64,000 nucleotides of DNA from Cotesia glomerata (GCF_020080835.1 NC_058162.1:22202144-22266143), one strand, 5' to 3'; positions 44,877 to 58,116 are shown, numbered from the stretch's first letter. Numbers and translations are program-made. The notes: generated from the letters alone by a model not told the origin.

Positions 44877-47778
44877 ATGTCGGGAATATCAAGCAACACT
44901 GGACTTATAGCAGCCCGTGTAACTCCAGTCTATAGAACAAAATCTAAAGTATTGAGCTATGAAAATCAATAAGGAAGCTTATGGTAAGTTAGTGTCTATA
45001 TTTAGTTTATTTTTTTTCTTTATTTCCCAGAAATTGGAGTTGCTGAGTATAGCCAAGCCCGCGCCATTTACAATACGCCCGTTCGCTGGACTTTTTAATC
45101 CTTTTCCGTACGGGTGTTCGGTGTTGTGCAATCACCCAGCGGATTGTGAAGCCAAAGAATTTATTAAACGCGCTAAAGAATCATGGGCTATGGAAGGGAA
45201 AGCGCTACTTTTACCAGCCGAAATGGAAATGATTCGAGCTACGCTTATAGCTGGTGGTATTATAGACTCTGGAGAGGTCAATGACGGCATCAATATCCAT
45301 ACATCGACCGCCGTTCCTGAAGAACTGTTCCGTAAATACACCGAGACGGATTCAAGACCGTTGACACCTACCCCAACGCTGGCCAGCGGGCCACTGACTG
45401 CTCATCAGAACCACCCGGACAATCTTGTTCCTTGTAATCCCCGTGAGCGGACTACGTTGATATTAGACCTGAGAACTGCTTCGCAGGAGCAAGATGAGAC
45501 TTTGAGTTGGCACGCTTTGACTCTTGAACCTCCACCGAGTCCCAAGCGAGCTAATGAGTATCTAAAATCACCTGTTCAACATCGCCATCAATCTCGGGCA
45601 ATTCTTCCGTCAGTTCAGACTAGTGATGAGGTAATCTGTTGGTTTGATCTTAAAGGATGGATAATTAGAGATGTTAGTCATTTTTTATTATACTTTCAGC
45701 TGCAAGAGTCATCGAGGAATGAAGAAGAAGACGACAGAAGCGATAGTGATAATGAAGTTCCGATCAGACGACGTGGAAAACGTCTGAAGAAACGCAGGTG
45801 CAGGCGAGGTTCGGCCTATGGTCAGCAGAATGAAGTCAGAGACCCTTTAGAGCCTGCTGAAACTCAGGTTTCGCAGGTAGATGACACTTCGAGAAGAAAT
45901 AGTTCATTGACTCCGCATGGCAACGTTGAAGTCGAGAATGTTGCTGAGAAAATTCCTACATCTCTACCGACTCAGCCAGTCTTTTGTAGTTTTATCAGTC
46001 CGGAAATACTCAAACATCTTGCTAGAGAAATAAATCGGGAAACTGTTGAAGAAGAATTTTCTTTAAAGGTTTTTAATGAGAAATAGGGAGAAGTACCGGT
46101 TTTGGCCATCTTAGGACCATTTTTGGCCACTTGATATTTTCATGAATTTGTAAAAAATTTAACTATTCAAGTAGAATTTTTATAGAATTTATGAATTAGT
46201 ACATTTATACAAATTTGGATTCATAAAGTCTTGGACTTATAAAAATATTTATATAATAATTCGAAAATAAAGTGGCCAAAAAAGGTACACTAGCCACAAA
46301 CGGTACTTTTACCTTAATTACATAAATTTTTTTGGTAATTATTTACAAGTGGAGTCGAACCTATTTTTGGCCATAAAAAATAGATGAATTGATGGATCAT
46401 CATAATTTTTTTTAACTTCTTTGTTCTTACGGCGGATATATGGTGGTGATATCGAAAATATCAAAAAATTAATATTTCAATTAAAAAATCATCTTTGAAA
46501 GTTGGAAACGGTTTTGGCTCTCATGTTTGTGGACAAAATTTCTATTTGATCTTTTTTTTATGTTTTTTATAGATTTTTTTTTAAAGTACATAAAAAAACG
46601 AACAATTTAAAAAAGAAATTGAATATTAAAATTTTCTAAAAAATTTATAAATTTTTTTGAAAATTTGTTAAAATTGTAATAATCAACTTTTTTTTTTTTA
46701 ATTGTTCATTTTTTTATTTATTTTTTAACAAAACAAATATATAAATAAAATTACATATAAATTTCGTTCAAAAAAATAAAAATTAAAATCGTTGATCCCA
46801 CTTGTAAATATTTACCATAATTTTTTTTTTTAATTCGACATGTGAAATTTTTTTACTAAATTTTTCTCATAATAGTTTAATTGTTGTAAAAATCTAAAAA
46901 ATTGTAAGATGTCTGTTGATTCCAGTATCATATTTTTTACAATAGTATTTGCATAAAGTTTTATAAAAATTATTAAATTTTCATAAAGTTTTAAAAATTG
47001 TTTGGAATTTTATAAATTTACATGATATAAAAAAAATAATTGCATATAACTTCACGAAATTTATATAATTTTTTTAATAATAAAATCAAATAGAAATTTC
47101 ATTCAACAACATGAAAATTAAAATCGTTGACCCCACTTGTAAATATTTACCATTTTTTTTTTAGAATATAAATATAGTTAAGTTAATATTTTACAGAGAA
47201 AAATAGCGCTAGAAGAAGCTTTGAAAATGAAAGAAGAAACAAATCTAAGTATTAAATCATCTTCTCGTCAACCTCATCTCCAACCATTGGCAACCAATGC
47301 CCCGCGAGTATTTTCACGACAAAGCGCTCGGTTTGAACTTCTGAATAGCGGCAGCTTATCATCCATAAAACCGCTAGACTATTTAGAAAAACATGTTTTC
47401 ATAACATCGGGAAGAAAACTTATTTTTGGGCGAACGTTTAACAAATACTACGAAGACAGTTTAGATGAAACGCGATGTATTCCACCTAATGATTTTTTAG
47501 AAGCTCTGCGTGAAGTAATGGGCAGTTGTTTGACAGACGAAAAGGTGGACAAATTAAAAGAAATATTTGACGAAATTACAGAACCACTAAGTTTTAGAAG
47601 ATGGTGTGGAATTTGCGCAGCTTCCGAGAGACTTTTATCGCCGCTTCCTCCCAAAGAATTGGACCCTCCTGTCTGGCTAGAAAAGGCCGACTTTGAAGCT
47701 CTCGAAAAAAGACTTATCAATGCCGATAATGTTGACCCTAAATTGGCTTATATGCTGAGACAAATTAGAGACAGATAG
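44877..47778 (+). CDS. Unrecognised protein with possible EF-hand-like C-terminus
   Basis: I do not recognise this protein. The best model has exons 44877-44948, 45031-45630, 45700-46068 and 47197-47778, 540 residues with all junctions in phase 0. The N-terminus is MSGISSNTGLIAARVTPVYR; the middle has a folded-looking AKEFIKRAKESWAMEG...EMIRATLIAGG segment followed by Pro/Ser/Thr-rich and Arg/Lys-rich disordered sequence (RRRGKRLKKRRCRRG). The C-terminal 190 residues are compact: NKYYEDSLDETRCIPPNDFL, ALREVMGSCLTDEKVDKLKE and PLSFRRWCGICAASERLL, which resemble degenerate EF-hand helices without clear calcium ligands. Intron 2 (45631-45699) is 69 nt and open in frame, so its retention would add 23 residues. 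The first junction is the weakest point: an alternative donor gtaagt at 44984 gives a 47-nt intron and an early stop. The 3' end converges with the MYND gene. Confidence 0.65.
46334..46816. mobile_element. MITE, 'TTTACAAGTGG' family, in intron 3 of the unrecognised gene
   Basis: The left end ggtaattatttacaagtgga and right end cccacttgtaaatatttacc are inverted repeats about 480 bp apart. The interior matches other family members (cctatttttggccata; aatttctatttgatctttt). Confidence 0.85.
46825..47151. mobile_element. Partial or composite MITE next to the previous copy
   Basis: The right end gaccccacttgtaaatatttacc at 47129-47151 belongs to the 'TTTACAAGTGG' family (shown here as part of a longer end). 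The left part, with gatgtctgttgatt, instead matches 26130-26220. It looks like a composite of two repeat families. Confidence 0.5.
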
Positions 47779-47857
47779 TAATAACAAAATTTAGTTTTTT
47801 TATTGGTAAAAATACTTATTTTCTTTATTCACTCTTGTACAATTAAATGATCAGTAA

Positions 47858-47863
47858 AATAAA
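47858..47863 (+). terminator. Candidate polyadenylation signal
   Basis: AATAAA 80 nt after the stop at 47776-47778. The MYND gene ends at 48154 on the other strand, so the two transcripts converge and may overlap in their 3' UTRs. Confidence 0.5.
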
Positions 47864-48153
47864 TCAACAGTAAAAATATACTTGTAAAAAAAATAATAGA
47901 TTGAGCGATATTTTAATTAAAAGTTTCACTGTCACAGCAAATAAAAGATCTTACATTCGATTAAGCGTATCATTATAAAATAATTATATTTGTACACTAT
48001 AAATATTGCTGGCACAAACAATTTTTTAATTATTTATAAATATAATAAAATGATAATTATAATTAAATAGCAAATCACATATAAAAGTTATTTAACACGA
48101 ATTATAAATATATATTTAGCAATAATAAGGCACAATAATTATTGTATTATATA

Positions 48154-51100
48154 TTAAGGCACAACTTTCTTGAGTTTGGGCATTTTTTTAGGACAAGTTG
48201 CCACATGACAGTTCCAGTGTCGGGCTTGGCAAGTTTCATTGCAATAATAAGCGGCTTCACACCCTAGACACTTATAAACAGGCCCGCGAGATCCGCAATT
48301 AGAGCACTGAAATGTCCTGGCCGTGTTTGGGCTGTAATCAACTTTCCCCAAGTGCGGAGTCTCACAATTCCTGTCCTGCTCAGGGCGGTCTTTGATGTTC
48401 CTAACCCTTGGTACGCTTATTGGCTGATAAGGCGACGCAAAGTTTTGCATCGCTGGGGTAATTGTCGACAGAAGATTGCGAGGATCTGCGGTCCAATTGC
48501 TGTTCAGGTAGCTTCTTCCTGCCAGGAGACTTTCTGGTGGAAAAAGAGCACTCTGCCAAGGCGAGTAGTTCAATGTAGGTATTGGCGAATCAGGAGGCCG
48601 CAAACAGTGCCCTGATTTGTCCCATAGTCTGTCGTAAGGCGAGGGGTGCTGTTGTGGCTGCTGCTGGCGTTGCTGCGGGATTTGATATGACGGATTCATC
48701 AGGTTAATTGGTGCTGTGGGTAGGAGAGAATGGTACTGAGAGTAAGTGGATCTTTTCGCTAGCGAGATCGGGTCGTAGTTTAGTGGAATGTCTGTGAAGC
48801 CACGCTTTGACTCAGGGTGCGTTTTTCCGATCGTTTGGTGCCAGTAGGAGAGTGGTGAGCTCGGTGACATCGACAGAGGATTCAGCAGTGGAGACGCACT
48901 TGAATGATAGGGGATTGAATTCGTTGACAGCGGGTCCGGTAATTGACTCGTTGGACGGAGAAGTGGCACTCTATAAGGATCAACCTGAAATAATAATAAA
49001 TGTTATTTAAGTTATTACATTTATTGTATCATTAGATTGATATTGATTGAGAAGGATGGTCGATTCAATTTAGATTATTTTTAGCTAATTTACAAATTGA
49101 TTAAGGAGTTATACGCAATTATAAGGCTAATAAAAGCAATGTTATATTGGTTTTTTCTAAAGGGGCTTGTTAACTGATTAATATCAAGATGGATATAAAT
49201 ATAATCTTGACTTTGAATTAATTTATTAGTAAATCTCTAAAAATTTTATTAGATTAAGATAATCTAGTGATTAATCCAAATATCAAAATATATATTTTTA
49301 ATAAAATAGTGGCTTTACAAATTATCGATTTTTGAATTAAATTTTAGTTGTAAATTATTTATAAAAATATAAAATATTTATTAGAATTTTCAATCTTTTA
49401 ATTACTGAAAAATATACTCAAGAAAATTTTGTGACAATTAAAATAGTAAAAATAAAACTGATCTTATCAATCGTTTTTGATAAATCTTGCTCACTGACTT
49501 TGGAAAGCTTGTTTTTACGGCGCATTTATGATAAAAAATGTGGTGAAAGAAAAAAGTAAAGATTTCGATAGCTTTTTTGCCTTCAAAAGTTGGAAAAAAT
49601 TTTGGCTCTCATGTTTTTGGATAAAATTTCTAAGGTAAAAAACCCAATTATTGACACTGAACTAGTTATTGACACTTGCAGTTTTATTTTAATTAAACAA
49701 AACAAATCGACTCTAATAAATTAATAAATATAATTTTTGAGTTATAAATTTTAAGAAAATTGGTTTTTTTGAGAACATTTTATTTTATTTTTTTTATTAG
49801 AATAAAATTGCAAGTGTCAATCAACTAGGCCAGTGTCATTAACTGGGTCTTTTACCTTCTTTTATCTTTTTTTGATGTTTTTAAATATTTTTTTTTTGAA
49901 AGTACATAAAAAAACGAAAAATTTAAAAAAAAAAGATGAATATCACAATTTTCTAAAAAATTTATAAATTTTTTTGAAAATTTGTTAAAATTGTGATAAT
50001 CAACTTTTTTTTTTAAATTGTTCATTTTTTTATGTATTAAAAAAAAATATATATTAATAAAATCAAATAGAAATTTCATTCAAAAAAATTAAAATTAAAA
50101 TGGTTGACCCCACTTGTAAATATTTACCAAAAAAAAGTTGTTTTTAATTCCAAGTGCGTAAATAATCTTTCAATAAACCCAGAAAATTTACTCGGGAAAA
50201 TTTTCATTGAACTAATTTCTGTTGGCATTAAATTAATGCTAATCAACAGGGTAATCGGAAAAAATAAACCGAAAAAAATAGACCCGGAAAAATTTTTAAA
50301 GTTATGAAAAATTCATATTATTTCATTAAAATTACTATAAAATAAAAATTATAATAATAATAATTGTATCATTGATTGCATCACACACAATTTTCCTGAA
50401 AAACATTTTGTTACAAAAAAAAAATATTATTATTATAATTTTTATTTTATAATAATTTTAATGAAATAATATGAATTTTTCATAACTTAAAAATTTTTTC
50501 CGGGTCTATTTTTTCCGGGATTCAATCAACAGCCATTACACACAATGTATTTATACCACAAATTACATAATTAAAACTACAACCCCAAATCGATCTGCGA
50601 GTATAATTCTCCCCTCAATTACTAACAATAAATATAATTAATCCTCCCCTTATTTATTAAAAAAAAACTTACCGGGTAATTACGAGCAAGAAGCCTATTC
50701 AATTGAGCAGACGGATAAAGTTGAGGATCTATTTGTTGAGGCTTTTGCTGCAACTGAGTTTCCAACAACGACGTAGAAATATTACTCGTTGAATTACTCT
50801 GCAGCAATTGGGACTGACTCGGTTGTTCCGCGGGTTCCCAAGTCTGATTTTTCAACTGTGGTTCCGCAGTTGAGGCCTTGCTACTAGCTTCCAACCCATT
50901 TTTATGCTTCAAGCCAGGACTAGCAGACATCTTAGCAGCCTCCTGGTGCTGCTGAAGCTGGGGGTGATAGTGATAGTAGTGACTAAACGAAGGAACTTCA
51001 TTGGTAACACTAATCGCCGAATTAGGACGAGTATTCTTGTCAGTAATCAGGCGTGAAAGCTGATGGTTCGGAAGCTTGGTAGATATTTTAGCAACCCAGT

Positions 51101-53358
51101 TACCAAACGACGGAAATTGTTGTTCGTTTATAATAATATTACTTTTAGGCGACTCGGCAACTCGCCTGTCCTTGAGCTTCGACTTACCCTTGGTTGGTTG
51201 GTTATTAAAAATATCACAAGAAGAAGTTATCGCAGCTGTTGCAACGGAATTTCTTGCAGCAACTGCAGCTGAAGTTAAATTATGAACTACTTTAATTGTC
51301 GCACCACCAACAGGTTCCTTGTGCTGAACCTCCAGCAGTTCCTCTGACTCGTCTATCCTTAATCTATTTTCCGGTGAATATTCAGCGTCGCTTTCCTTCT
51401 CGTACTTGGACAAACTCGTCGTGTCGATGACCATGTTCTCCGGACTCAAAGAATTCCTTAGATCTATTTTCAATACTTGCTCAGTATCACAGTCCACTTC
51501 TATTCTACTCAACTCTTTAGTAATTTTATTGTTCACCGCATCAACAAACGTCTCACTTTTAGTAAGATTCGTCGATAAATCTAAATACTCTGGCTTATCA
51601 TCAATGTCTATCTGCTCAGTAACAATACTTCCAGTAGTTGTAGTGATAATTGAAGAATTAACCGAGGAATTAAACTCACTTTCATTATCATTATCATTAT
51701 AATTACTATTAATTTGTTTATGATACCCACTTCCTTCCCAATCATCGTAATTTTCTCCATTACTTGAAGTCGCTCTCGGCAACAATGGCGGGCTATTTCT
51801 TTCTTCCGTAGCTTCAAAGTCAACCGGAGTCTTAGGTGATAACTTCGGCGGTTCCGGCGACGGGGAATTATTCAGAGAAGGCAGTACATCTGTAAAAGTC
51901 GTAGAGGACGGCGGTGAAGCATTTAAATTCGGCAAATCATTTGTTTTCATAATCTGAACAGTATTTTCAACATTATCTTTAGCAGCTTCTGGTGAAACTT
52001 CAGGTAGCATTTCCAGTAAATTCGTCAGCTTTTTAATCTGCTTAACGCACGAATCAAAAGCTGCCTTATCAAATTTTGAAGGCGAATTAACTTGCTTCAG
52101 CTTATCTGTCTTAAAATTGTGGTTATTTTTATGAAAAAGTAACCCCTGTAAGTCTTTACTCGTCGTAGTGGATGAGTCAATATGTTCGTCGTAGGGTGGA
52201 GTTTGTCCAGTGACAATACGGTAGTTGGTGGCGTGTTCCTTGCTGGTTGGCCTAGTGTCTAAAATCAATAAAAATATTTATTTCTCAGTATACGCACGTA
52301 TTGCCACCACGCGTGACGATATTATCTAGCAATCAAATAAAAAAAAAATATTTATTATTTATAAAACACAAACCTGGTACTATCGGAACTTCCGGGGGCT
52401 TTGGCTGATAATATCGAAATTTAGGCATACACTCTTGACGCTCTCGCTCAATAATTTGGTTAACACGTTCCTCGTCATTATTAGGCTGATATTCTGGAAT
52501 ATTTGCTTGCAAACTTTGAATTTTCTTCAGCCTCAAAGGCGGAACGACTTTCTGTCCAGTAATTTTGGTTTCTTCCTCCTCAAGTTTCTTTTCTTTTCTC
52601 TTCCGGCGCTTCTTAATAGGGCCCGACTCTCGCTTCTGCGCATCTGAGTCTGTGTAGTAAATTTGTGTAGACAGAGGGTCGACATTTCCTGATGAATCCG
52701 CGACAATAGAATCATATCTTTCTGGACTTTTGGATATGTCAATGAAATTGTAATTATTAATAGTATCCTTAGCGCAGATTCGTGAAGAAGCGTATCCAGT
52801 ATTGGTGTTGATATTTTCAATTCCATCATCGGATTTTCTTTTGTTTCCTAAACGCTTTGAAATATTTTGATTACTCTTCTCGTGAGAACGGGATTCTTGT
52901 ATGATATTGATAACAGGTTTACGAGGTAATTCATTACTTTTCTTTAAATTAGGCATACCGATCTTATCAAGATCTAGAGTACACCGAACTTTTTGGGGTG
53001 TGCCATAAATAGTTGCTGAAGATGATGGCGTAAATGAAGATGATAGCAGTGGAGATGGTGATGGTGATGATGAAGGTGATGAAGATGATGTCGTTGATGT
53101 TGATGATGATGAAGATGATAATGACCCTGTTGAGTTTGCATTTGTAAAAGTACCTTGGACATTTTGCAACATCTGCTGACTCGTTCCCGAATCGCTGACC
53201 GAAGAAGTTCTTCGCGAGACAATTGCTCGGTAAGGTGAGTGCGGAGCGGGCAGTACCGGTAACGATCTGTTTGGCTGGACAGGCATTACACACGCTGGAC
53301 GGTCTTTTAAAGCGGTTGCTAGTCCACTGGAGCCCTGGGCATGACTTGAATCGATCAT
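48154..53358 (-). CDS. Large disordered protein with C-terminal MYND zinc finger
   Basis: Coding exons 53358-52374, 52258-50673 and 48984-48154 join in phase into 1133 residues. The C-terminus (about residues 1084-1121) has a complete MYND pattern, Cx2C-x8-Cx2C-x5-Cx3C-x7-Hx3C (CSNCG, CLGC, YYCNETC, HVATC), a fold that binds proline-rich peptides in transcription regulators. The rest is Ser/Pro/Gln/Asn-rich and mostly disordered, with basic stretches (KKRRKRKEKK) that may act as nuclear localisation signals. I cannot name an orthologue. The start at 53358 is supported: the upstream acceptor lies at 53380-53381 and, when joined to the candidate exon ending at 57758, an in-frame TAA precedes the ATG. 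A nuclear co-regulator role is inference from the MYND domain. Intron 2 contains nested MITEs. Confidence 0.85.
49540..50128. mobile_element. 'TTTACAAGTGG' family MITE carrying a nested MITE
   Basis: The interior (gatttcgatagcttttttgc, catgttttttggataaaatttct) is interrupted at about 49632-49857 and resumes as ttttatctttttttgatg; it ends with gaccccacttgtaaatattt. The left terminus is not clear. In intron 2 of the MYND gene. Confidence 0.7.
49632..49857. mobile_element. MITE, 'AAGGTAAAAGACCC' family, copy 3, nested
   Basis: It starts aaggtaaaaaacccaattat and ends aactgggtcttttacctt, same as copies at 25814 and 34225. It splits the aaatttctattttatc stretch of the older element, so it inserted later. 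Confidence 0.88.
50255..50521. mobile_element. Inverted-repeat element, second copy of the 22960-23190 family
   Basis: The ends tagacccggaaaaatttt and aaaattttttccgggtcta enclose arms with ttcatattatttcatt and aatgaaataatatgaa and the central acaattttcctgaaaaac also seen at 23050. This copy is longer at both ends than the one at 22960. Confidence 0.8.
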
Positions 53359-53856
53359 TGTTCCATAGACGTAACAAATCTGAAATTAAAACTCTGGTAA
53401 TTACTTTTGTTTTATTGGTATTGATTTATGATTATTGCTATAGGCTGTTTGAAGTAAAATAAAAGTTTTTTGTGAATTTCAGGGAACTAAGGCTATAGAT
53501 AAAGGTCTGGCTCTACACTTGGTAAATCATTCCGGAAAATATATCTACCTGGAGGGTATATATAGCATCAGTTCGTATATCGAACGTGGATATAGTTAAT
53601 ATTAAAGCTAAGGCTATTAGATATCAGCTAAAATGTATTTCTGTGTTTAGTTTTTTAAAAGAATATTATCAAGTTTGAAAAATAGATTTAATAAAAAAAA
53701 AAACCCAGTCATTAAAAAAAATTAGTATTTCCTCAATTATTGGGATTCACTATGCTTAATGGACTTTAATTGATATTGTAATTTAACAATGTAAATATAT
53801 GTGCGGAAAAATCGATAAGAAACTTTTTGTGAAGAATTAAATTTCTTATAAAAATT

Positions 53857-54519
53857 TTTTTGGTAAATATTTACAAGTGGGGTCAACCATTTTTATTTTC
53901 ATTTTTTTGAACGAAAATTCTATTTGATTTTATTGATATATTTTTTTTAAATACACAAAAAAAATGAACAATTTAAAAAAAAAGTTGATTATCGCTATTT
54001 TAACAAATTTTCATTAAAATTTATAAAACAAAATTTTTTTTGGTAAATATTTACAAGTGGGGTCAACCATTTTTATTTTCATTTTTTTGAACGAAATTTC
54101 TATTTGATTTTATTGATATATTTTTTTTTGAAAAATATTAAAATAATGAACAATTAAAAAAAAAAGTTGATTATCAAAATTTTAATAAATTTTCAAAAAA
54201 ATTTATAAATTTTTTAGAAAATTGTGATATTAAACTTTTTTTTAAATTGTTCGTTTTTTTATGTACTTTAAAAAAAATATATATATCAAAAATATCAAAA
54301 AAAGATAAAATAGAAATTTTATCCAAAAACATGAGCCGAAATTTTTTCCAACTTTTGAAGGCAAAAAAGCTATCGAAATCTTCATTTTTTTCTTTCACGC
54401 CATTTTTTATCATGAATGCGCCGTAAAAACAAGCAGAATAAAAAAAAATTTGAGAATGTTAATTTTTCACCTAGTTATGGCCCAAAATAGGGTTGACCCC
54501 ACTTGTAAATAATTACCAT
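53857..54519. mobile_element. 'TTTACAAGTGG' MITE with a duplicated left end
   Basis: The left segment (ggtaaatatttacaagtggg through aaagttgattatc) occurs twice in a row with a period of about 182 bp (53857 and 54039). The second continues to the right end cccacttgtaaataattacc at 54519. In the 5' UTR intron of the MYND gene. Confidence 0.82.
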
Positions 54520-55851
54520 TATTTTTTTTTACAAGTATCATTTTTTCGTTTAGAAATTTATAGAATTTAATTATTGAAATTAGCTGACAACTAGATATCA
54601 ATTTTTTTAATTTTTATTACAAATCAATAACAATAAAAAAATGCTTCTAAAAATTTTTTTCATAATATCTTCATTGTTAAAAAATTAAAAAAAAATTTCT
54701 AATGTCTGCCAACTTCAGTGTCATAGAATTTATTTAAATTACAGGCCATTTAAAAAAAATAAATTTTTCGTGGTGAATTTTTATAAAACTCGCTCGTTGA
54801 AAAAAAGTTATGGTAATTTTCATGTAAGTTCATCAAACTAGTTTTTTAAAATGTTCCAGGAACTTTCAACAAGATTCAAAACTTTTTAATTTTCACAAGA
54901 TTTTTTAAGGACTGAAATTACCTGAAACAAATTTTCAAACATTTTAAAAAAAGTTTTTATAAAATATAAAAAAATTACCGATTTTAGAAGAAGAATGTCA
55001 ATGACTTTACATTATCATAGTATTTCTATCAGCCAATAGAAAAAACAGGTACCTACATGGTTACAATGCCAAAGGGGTCCCGTTGAAATACGCTACCCTT
55101 ATTAATAATAAATATACGCGATTTGCTGAACTATACCGTACACTTGATTCTCTTTGTCCATTTCTTCTTCCAAAGTTTGCTCTACACACACTCATAGCCA
55201 ATACAATGCCAGCATTAGTACATACAAAGAAACTGTAGCACAGGGGCTGTGAATAAATTATTAGGCTATCAAGCCGGGTATATATTTCTCGTACATAATA
55301 TAATAAAAATAAAAATAATTTCCAACAATTCTTGAAGCTCTTTAGAAAGTTTTAAAATAGCAATCTTTTATATATTTTTTGCGTTTATTTTTTTTTCATA
55401 ACTTCTCTTGTTCAGATATCAAATCTTTAAATAAATAAATATATAAATGTTTGTAAATTATGCTAAAATGTTTTTTGTTTTTATTCCAAGATTTATTTTA
55501 TCAACACATTAAGGTAGTTGTATTTAGTACGTAATACCAAAACATTATGTACGTATACATATATAACATCGATACAAAAAATCTCATGACTTTGATGCCA
55601 TAACAAAGAATGCTTTGACGACGGTCATTATATATTTGAATGATCTCAGCATAGTGTGTATATCATATAAGATGAGATTACAAACTAACGGCCGTGAAAT
55701 TAAAAACTACTTATGTGTAAATATACTTATGATTTATTCAATCATTATAATAATAAATTTATTAATATATTACTATTATTATCGTAGTAAAAGGGGACCC
55801 TCTAAATGTCTATTTTAAAAAAAACGCTTGATAATAATAATAGTAATAATG

Positions 55852-55923
<72 letters not shown>

Positions 55924-55924
55924 A
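55852..55924. repeat. (ATT)n microsatellite, about 24 units
   Basis: A long uninterrupted run of att units, flanked by a short inverted taat/atta region. It is likely to vary in length between individuals. Confidence 0.95.
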
Positions 55925-56025
55925 TAACAATGTAAATTCATAATATTTGTTTTGATAGTAAAATCAGCAAATACCGGACAATTTTTAGGTTTTATTAAAA
56001 AAATAAATTACTGTTAAAAAGATGA

Positions 56026-57083
56026 TAATTATTTACAAGTCAAATCTATTTTTGGCCACAAAAAATAGATAAATTAATGGATCATCATAATTTTTTTTTA
56101 ACTTTTTTGTTTTTACGGTGCACAGAAAAAAAATTTACTTGAATCAAGTAAATAATTTTGAAGAATTTCATCTTCTTGGTTTGAGTTGAAAAATTCTTCA
56201 ACTGAGAAATTTTACTTGGTTTAAGTAAATTTTACTTGATTAAAGAATTTTTTGTCTTGATTCAAGACAATGAGTTTCTTAAAAATTATTTTCTTGGTTC
56301 AAAAATTTTACTCTTGATTCAAGTTGATTTTTTTTTCAGTGTGGTGATATCAAAAATATCAAAAAATTAATATTTTAATTAAAAAATCATCTGAAAGTTG
56401 AAAAAAATTTTGGATAAAATTTATATTTTATCTTTTTTGGATTTTTTTGATATATTTTTTTTGAAAAGTACATAAAAAAAAAAGTTGAATATCACAATTT
56501 TCTAAAAAATTTATTTGTTATTATTGTGGTCAGAATTTTTGCCTTAATTTCAAAATAATTCATTATTGATCGTCTCAAATTTTTGATATTAAGATGAAAA
56601 TATTGATCGCATAAAAAAAATTTTTTTTTTAATAAAAGTTGTTCGATATTTAATTTTATAAAAAAATTTGGTCATTATTTACAAGTGGAGTGCACCCTAT
56701 TTTTGGCCATATCTAGGTGAAAAATTAACATTTTTTAATTTTTTTTTATTCTGCCCGTTTTTACGGCGCATTTATGATAAAAAATGTCGTGAAAGAAAAA
56801 AATAAAGATTTCGATAGCTTTTTTGCCTTCAAAAGTTTAAAAAAATTTGGCTCTCATGTTTTTGGATATAATTTCTATTTTATCTTTTTTTGATATATTT
56901 TTTTTTTTAATTTATAAATTTTTTTGAAAATTTGTTAAAATTGTGATAGTCAACTTTTTTTTTAATTGTTTATTTTGTTATGTATTTAAAAAAAATATAT
57001 ATATATATATCAATAAAATCAAATAGAAATTTCGTCCAAAAAAATGAAAATTAAAATCGTTGACCCCACTTTTAAATATTTAC
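56026..57083. mobile_element. Two 'TTTACAAGTGG' MITE copies, one with a nested element
   Basis: A first left end at about 56028 is followed by a nested element at 56116-56345. A second left end near 56673 (catttatttacaagtgg-like, tggagtgcaccctatttttg) runs to the right end gaccccacttttaaatattt near 57083. No gene was seen. Confidence 0.65.
56116..56345. mobile_element. Short 'CACAGAAAAAAA' MITE, nested
   Basis: The ends gcacagaaaaaaaatttact and ttgattttttttcagtgtgg, with tcaagt/acttga motifs inside, resemble the ends of the 700-bp elements at 43865 and 62702. About 230 bp. Confidence 0.65.
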
Positions 57084-57757
57084 CCAAAAGATATTTTAAA
57101 AAAAAATGCAATAATACCTTTTTTTACTTTGTACGTTTAAAATTGTTAAAAAGATTTATTATAGTAATTTCTTCATTAAAAATTCCTGAAAATCATCAGA
57201 TATCTGATTCTTTGTTGTCAATGTTTGTTTACCTTTTTATATTTACAAATCTTGCAATAAAATATAAAATTTTAAAAATTTCACACTTCACGTTGTCTTT
57301 TATAAGTTATTTCATCAGAATTCTTAGAATAGTTTTATAAAAAATTCATTGTTCAAAGAAAATCTTTGGCCAATAATTAAATTTCCATCAATTACTCACT
57401 TATTTTTAAAATATTCAATTCTTGTAATTATGTTCTCCATAATAGTAATTAACCATCAATCTAACAAAAAAAGAAACTCTACATGAGTAGGTCTTTAAAA
57501 AAAAAATTGTAAATAATAAAAGAAAAATTAGTTACAGTAATATTAATATTAAAAAAAAATATTTTAAAAATTTAGTAAAAAAAAAAACAATTTGATAATT
57601 AACAAAAAAACCGACAATTAGATAATTATTAAGCGATAACTAATAGCCTTATTTTTAATTACACTCCAGATAAATAGTAAAGTGATCGGGTGCTGGTATT
57701 GTTAAAACAATAACAATGATAAACCAAAAAAGAATACAAAGAACATGATGTACTTAC

Positions 57758-58021
57758 CAATTACGCGTAGCCAGCTAACCAGTATGATAAAAAATAATAA
57801 TAAAAGTTAATTTTAAAGCAAATTACGACGTTGGCAACAAACGTATCTGTTGAATGATAAACACCGACTGGGACTGGGACTGGCTGGAGACCGAATAACC
57901 AGCAACAACCTGTACAATAATTACGTATCGATGTCAATGGGAAGTAACTCCGGTGCTTAACGCTCGAAGACGATGACGACTCGGGCGAGTACGAGGGTGA
58001 TAACGCTGCTGCTGCCTTCAC
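57758..58021 (-). other. Probable 5' UTR exon of the MYND gene
   Basis: On the minus strand the exon ends ...gctacgcgtaattg followed by a strong donor gtaagtac at 57757-57750. It is GC-richer than its surroundings and has no AUG-led frame that continues into the next exon: its last codons in that frame include TAA. Its 5' end is not defined and may extend toward 58640, where another GC-richer patch (58490-58700) lies. Confidence 0.45.
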
Positions 58022-58116
58022 AGCCCATCAGTTAAACACTAAAAAATATAAATCAACACTTGTATTTATACTTAACACACGGTAATACCTTTTTTACTTA
58101 TTACTTATTTATAATA

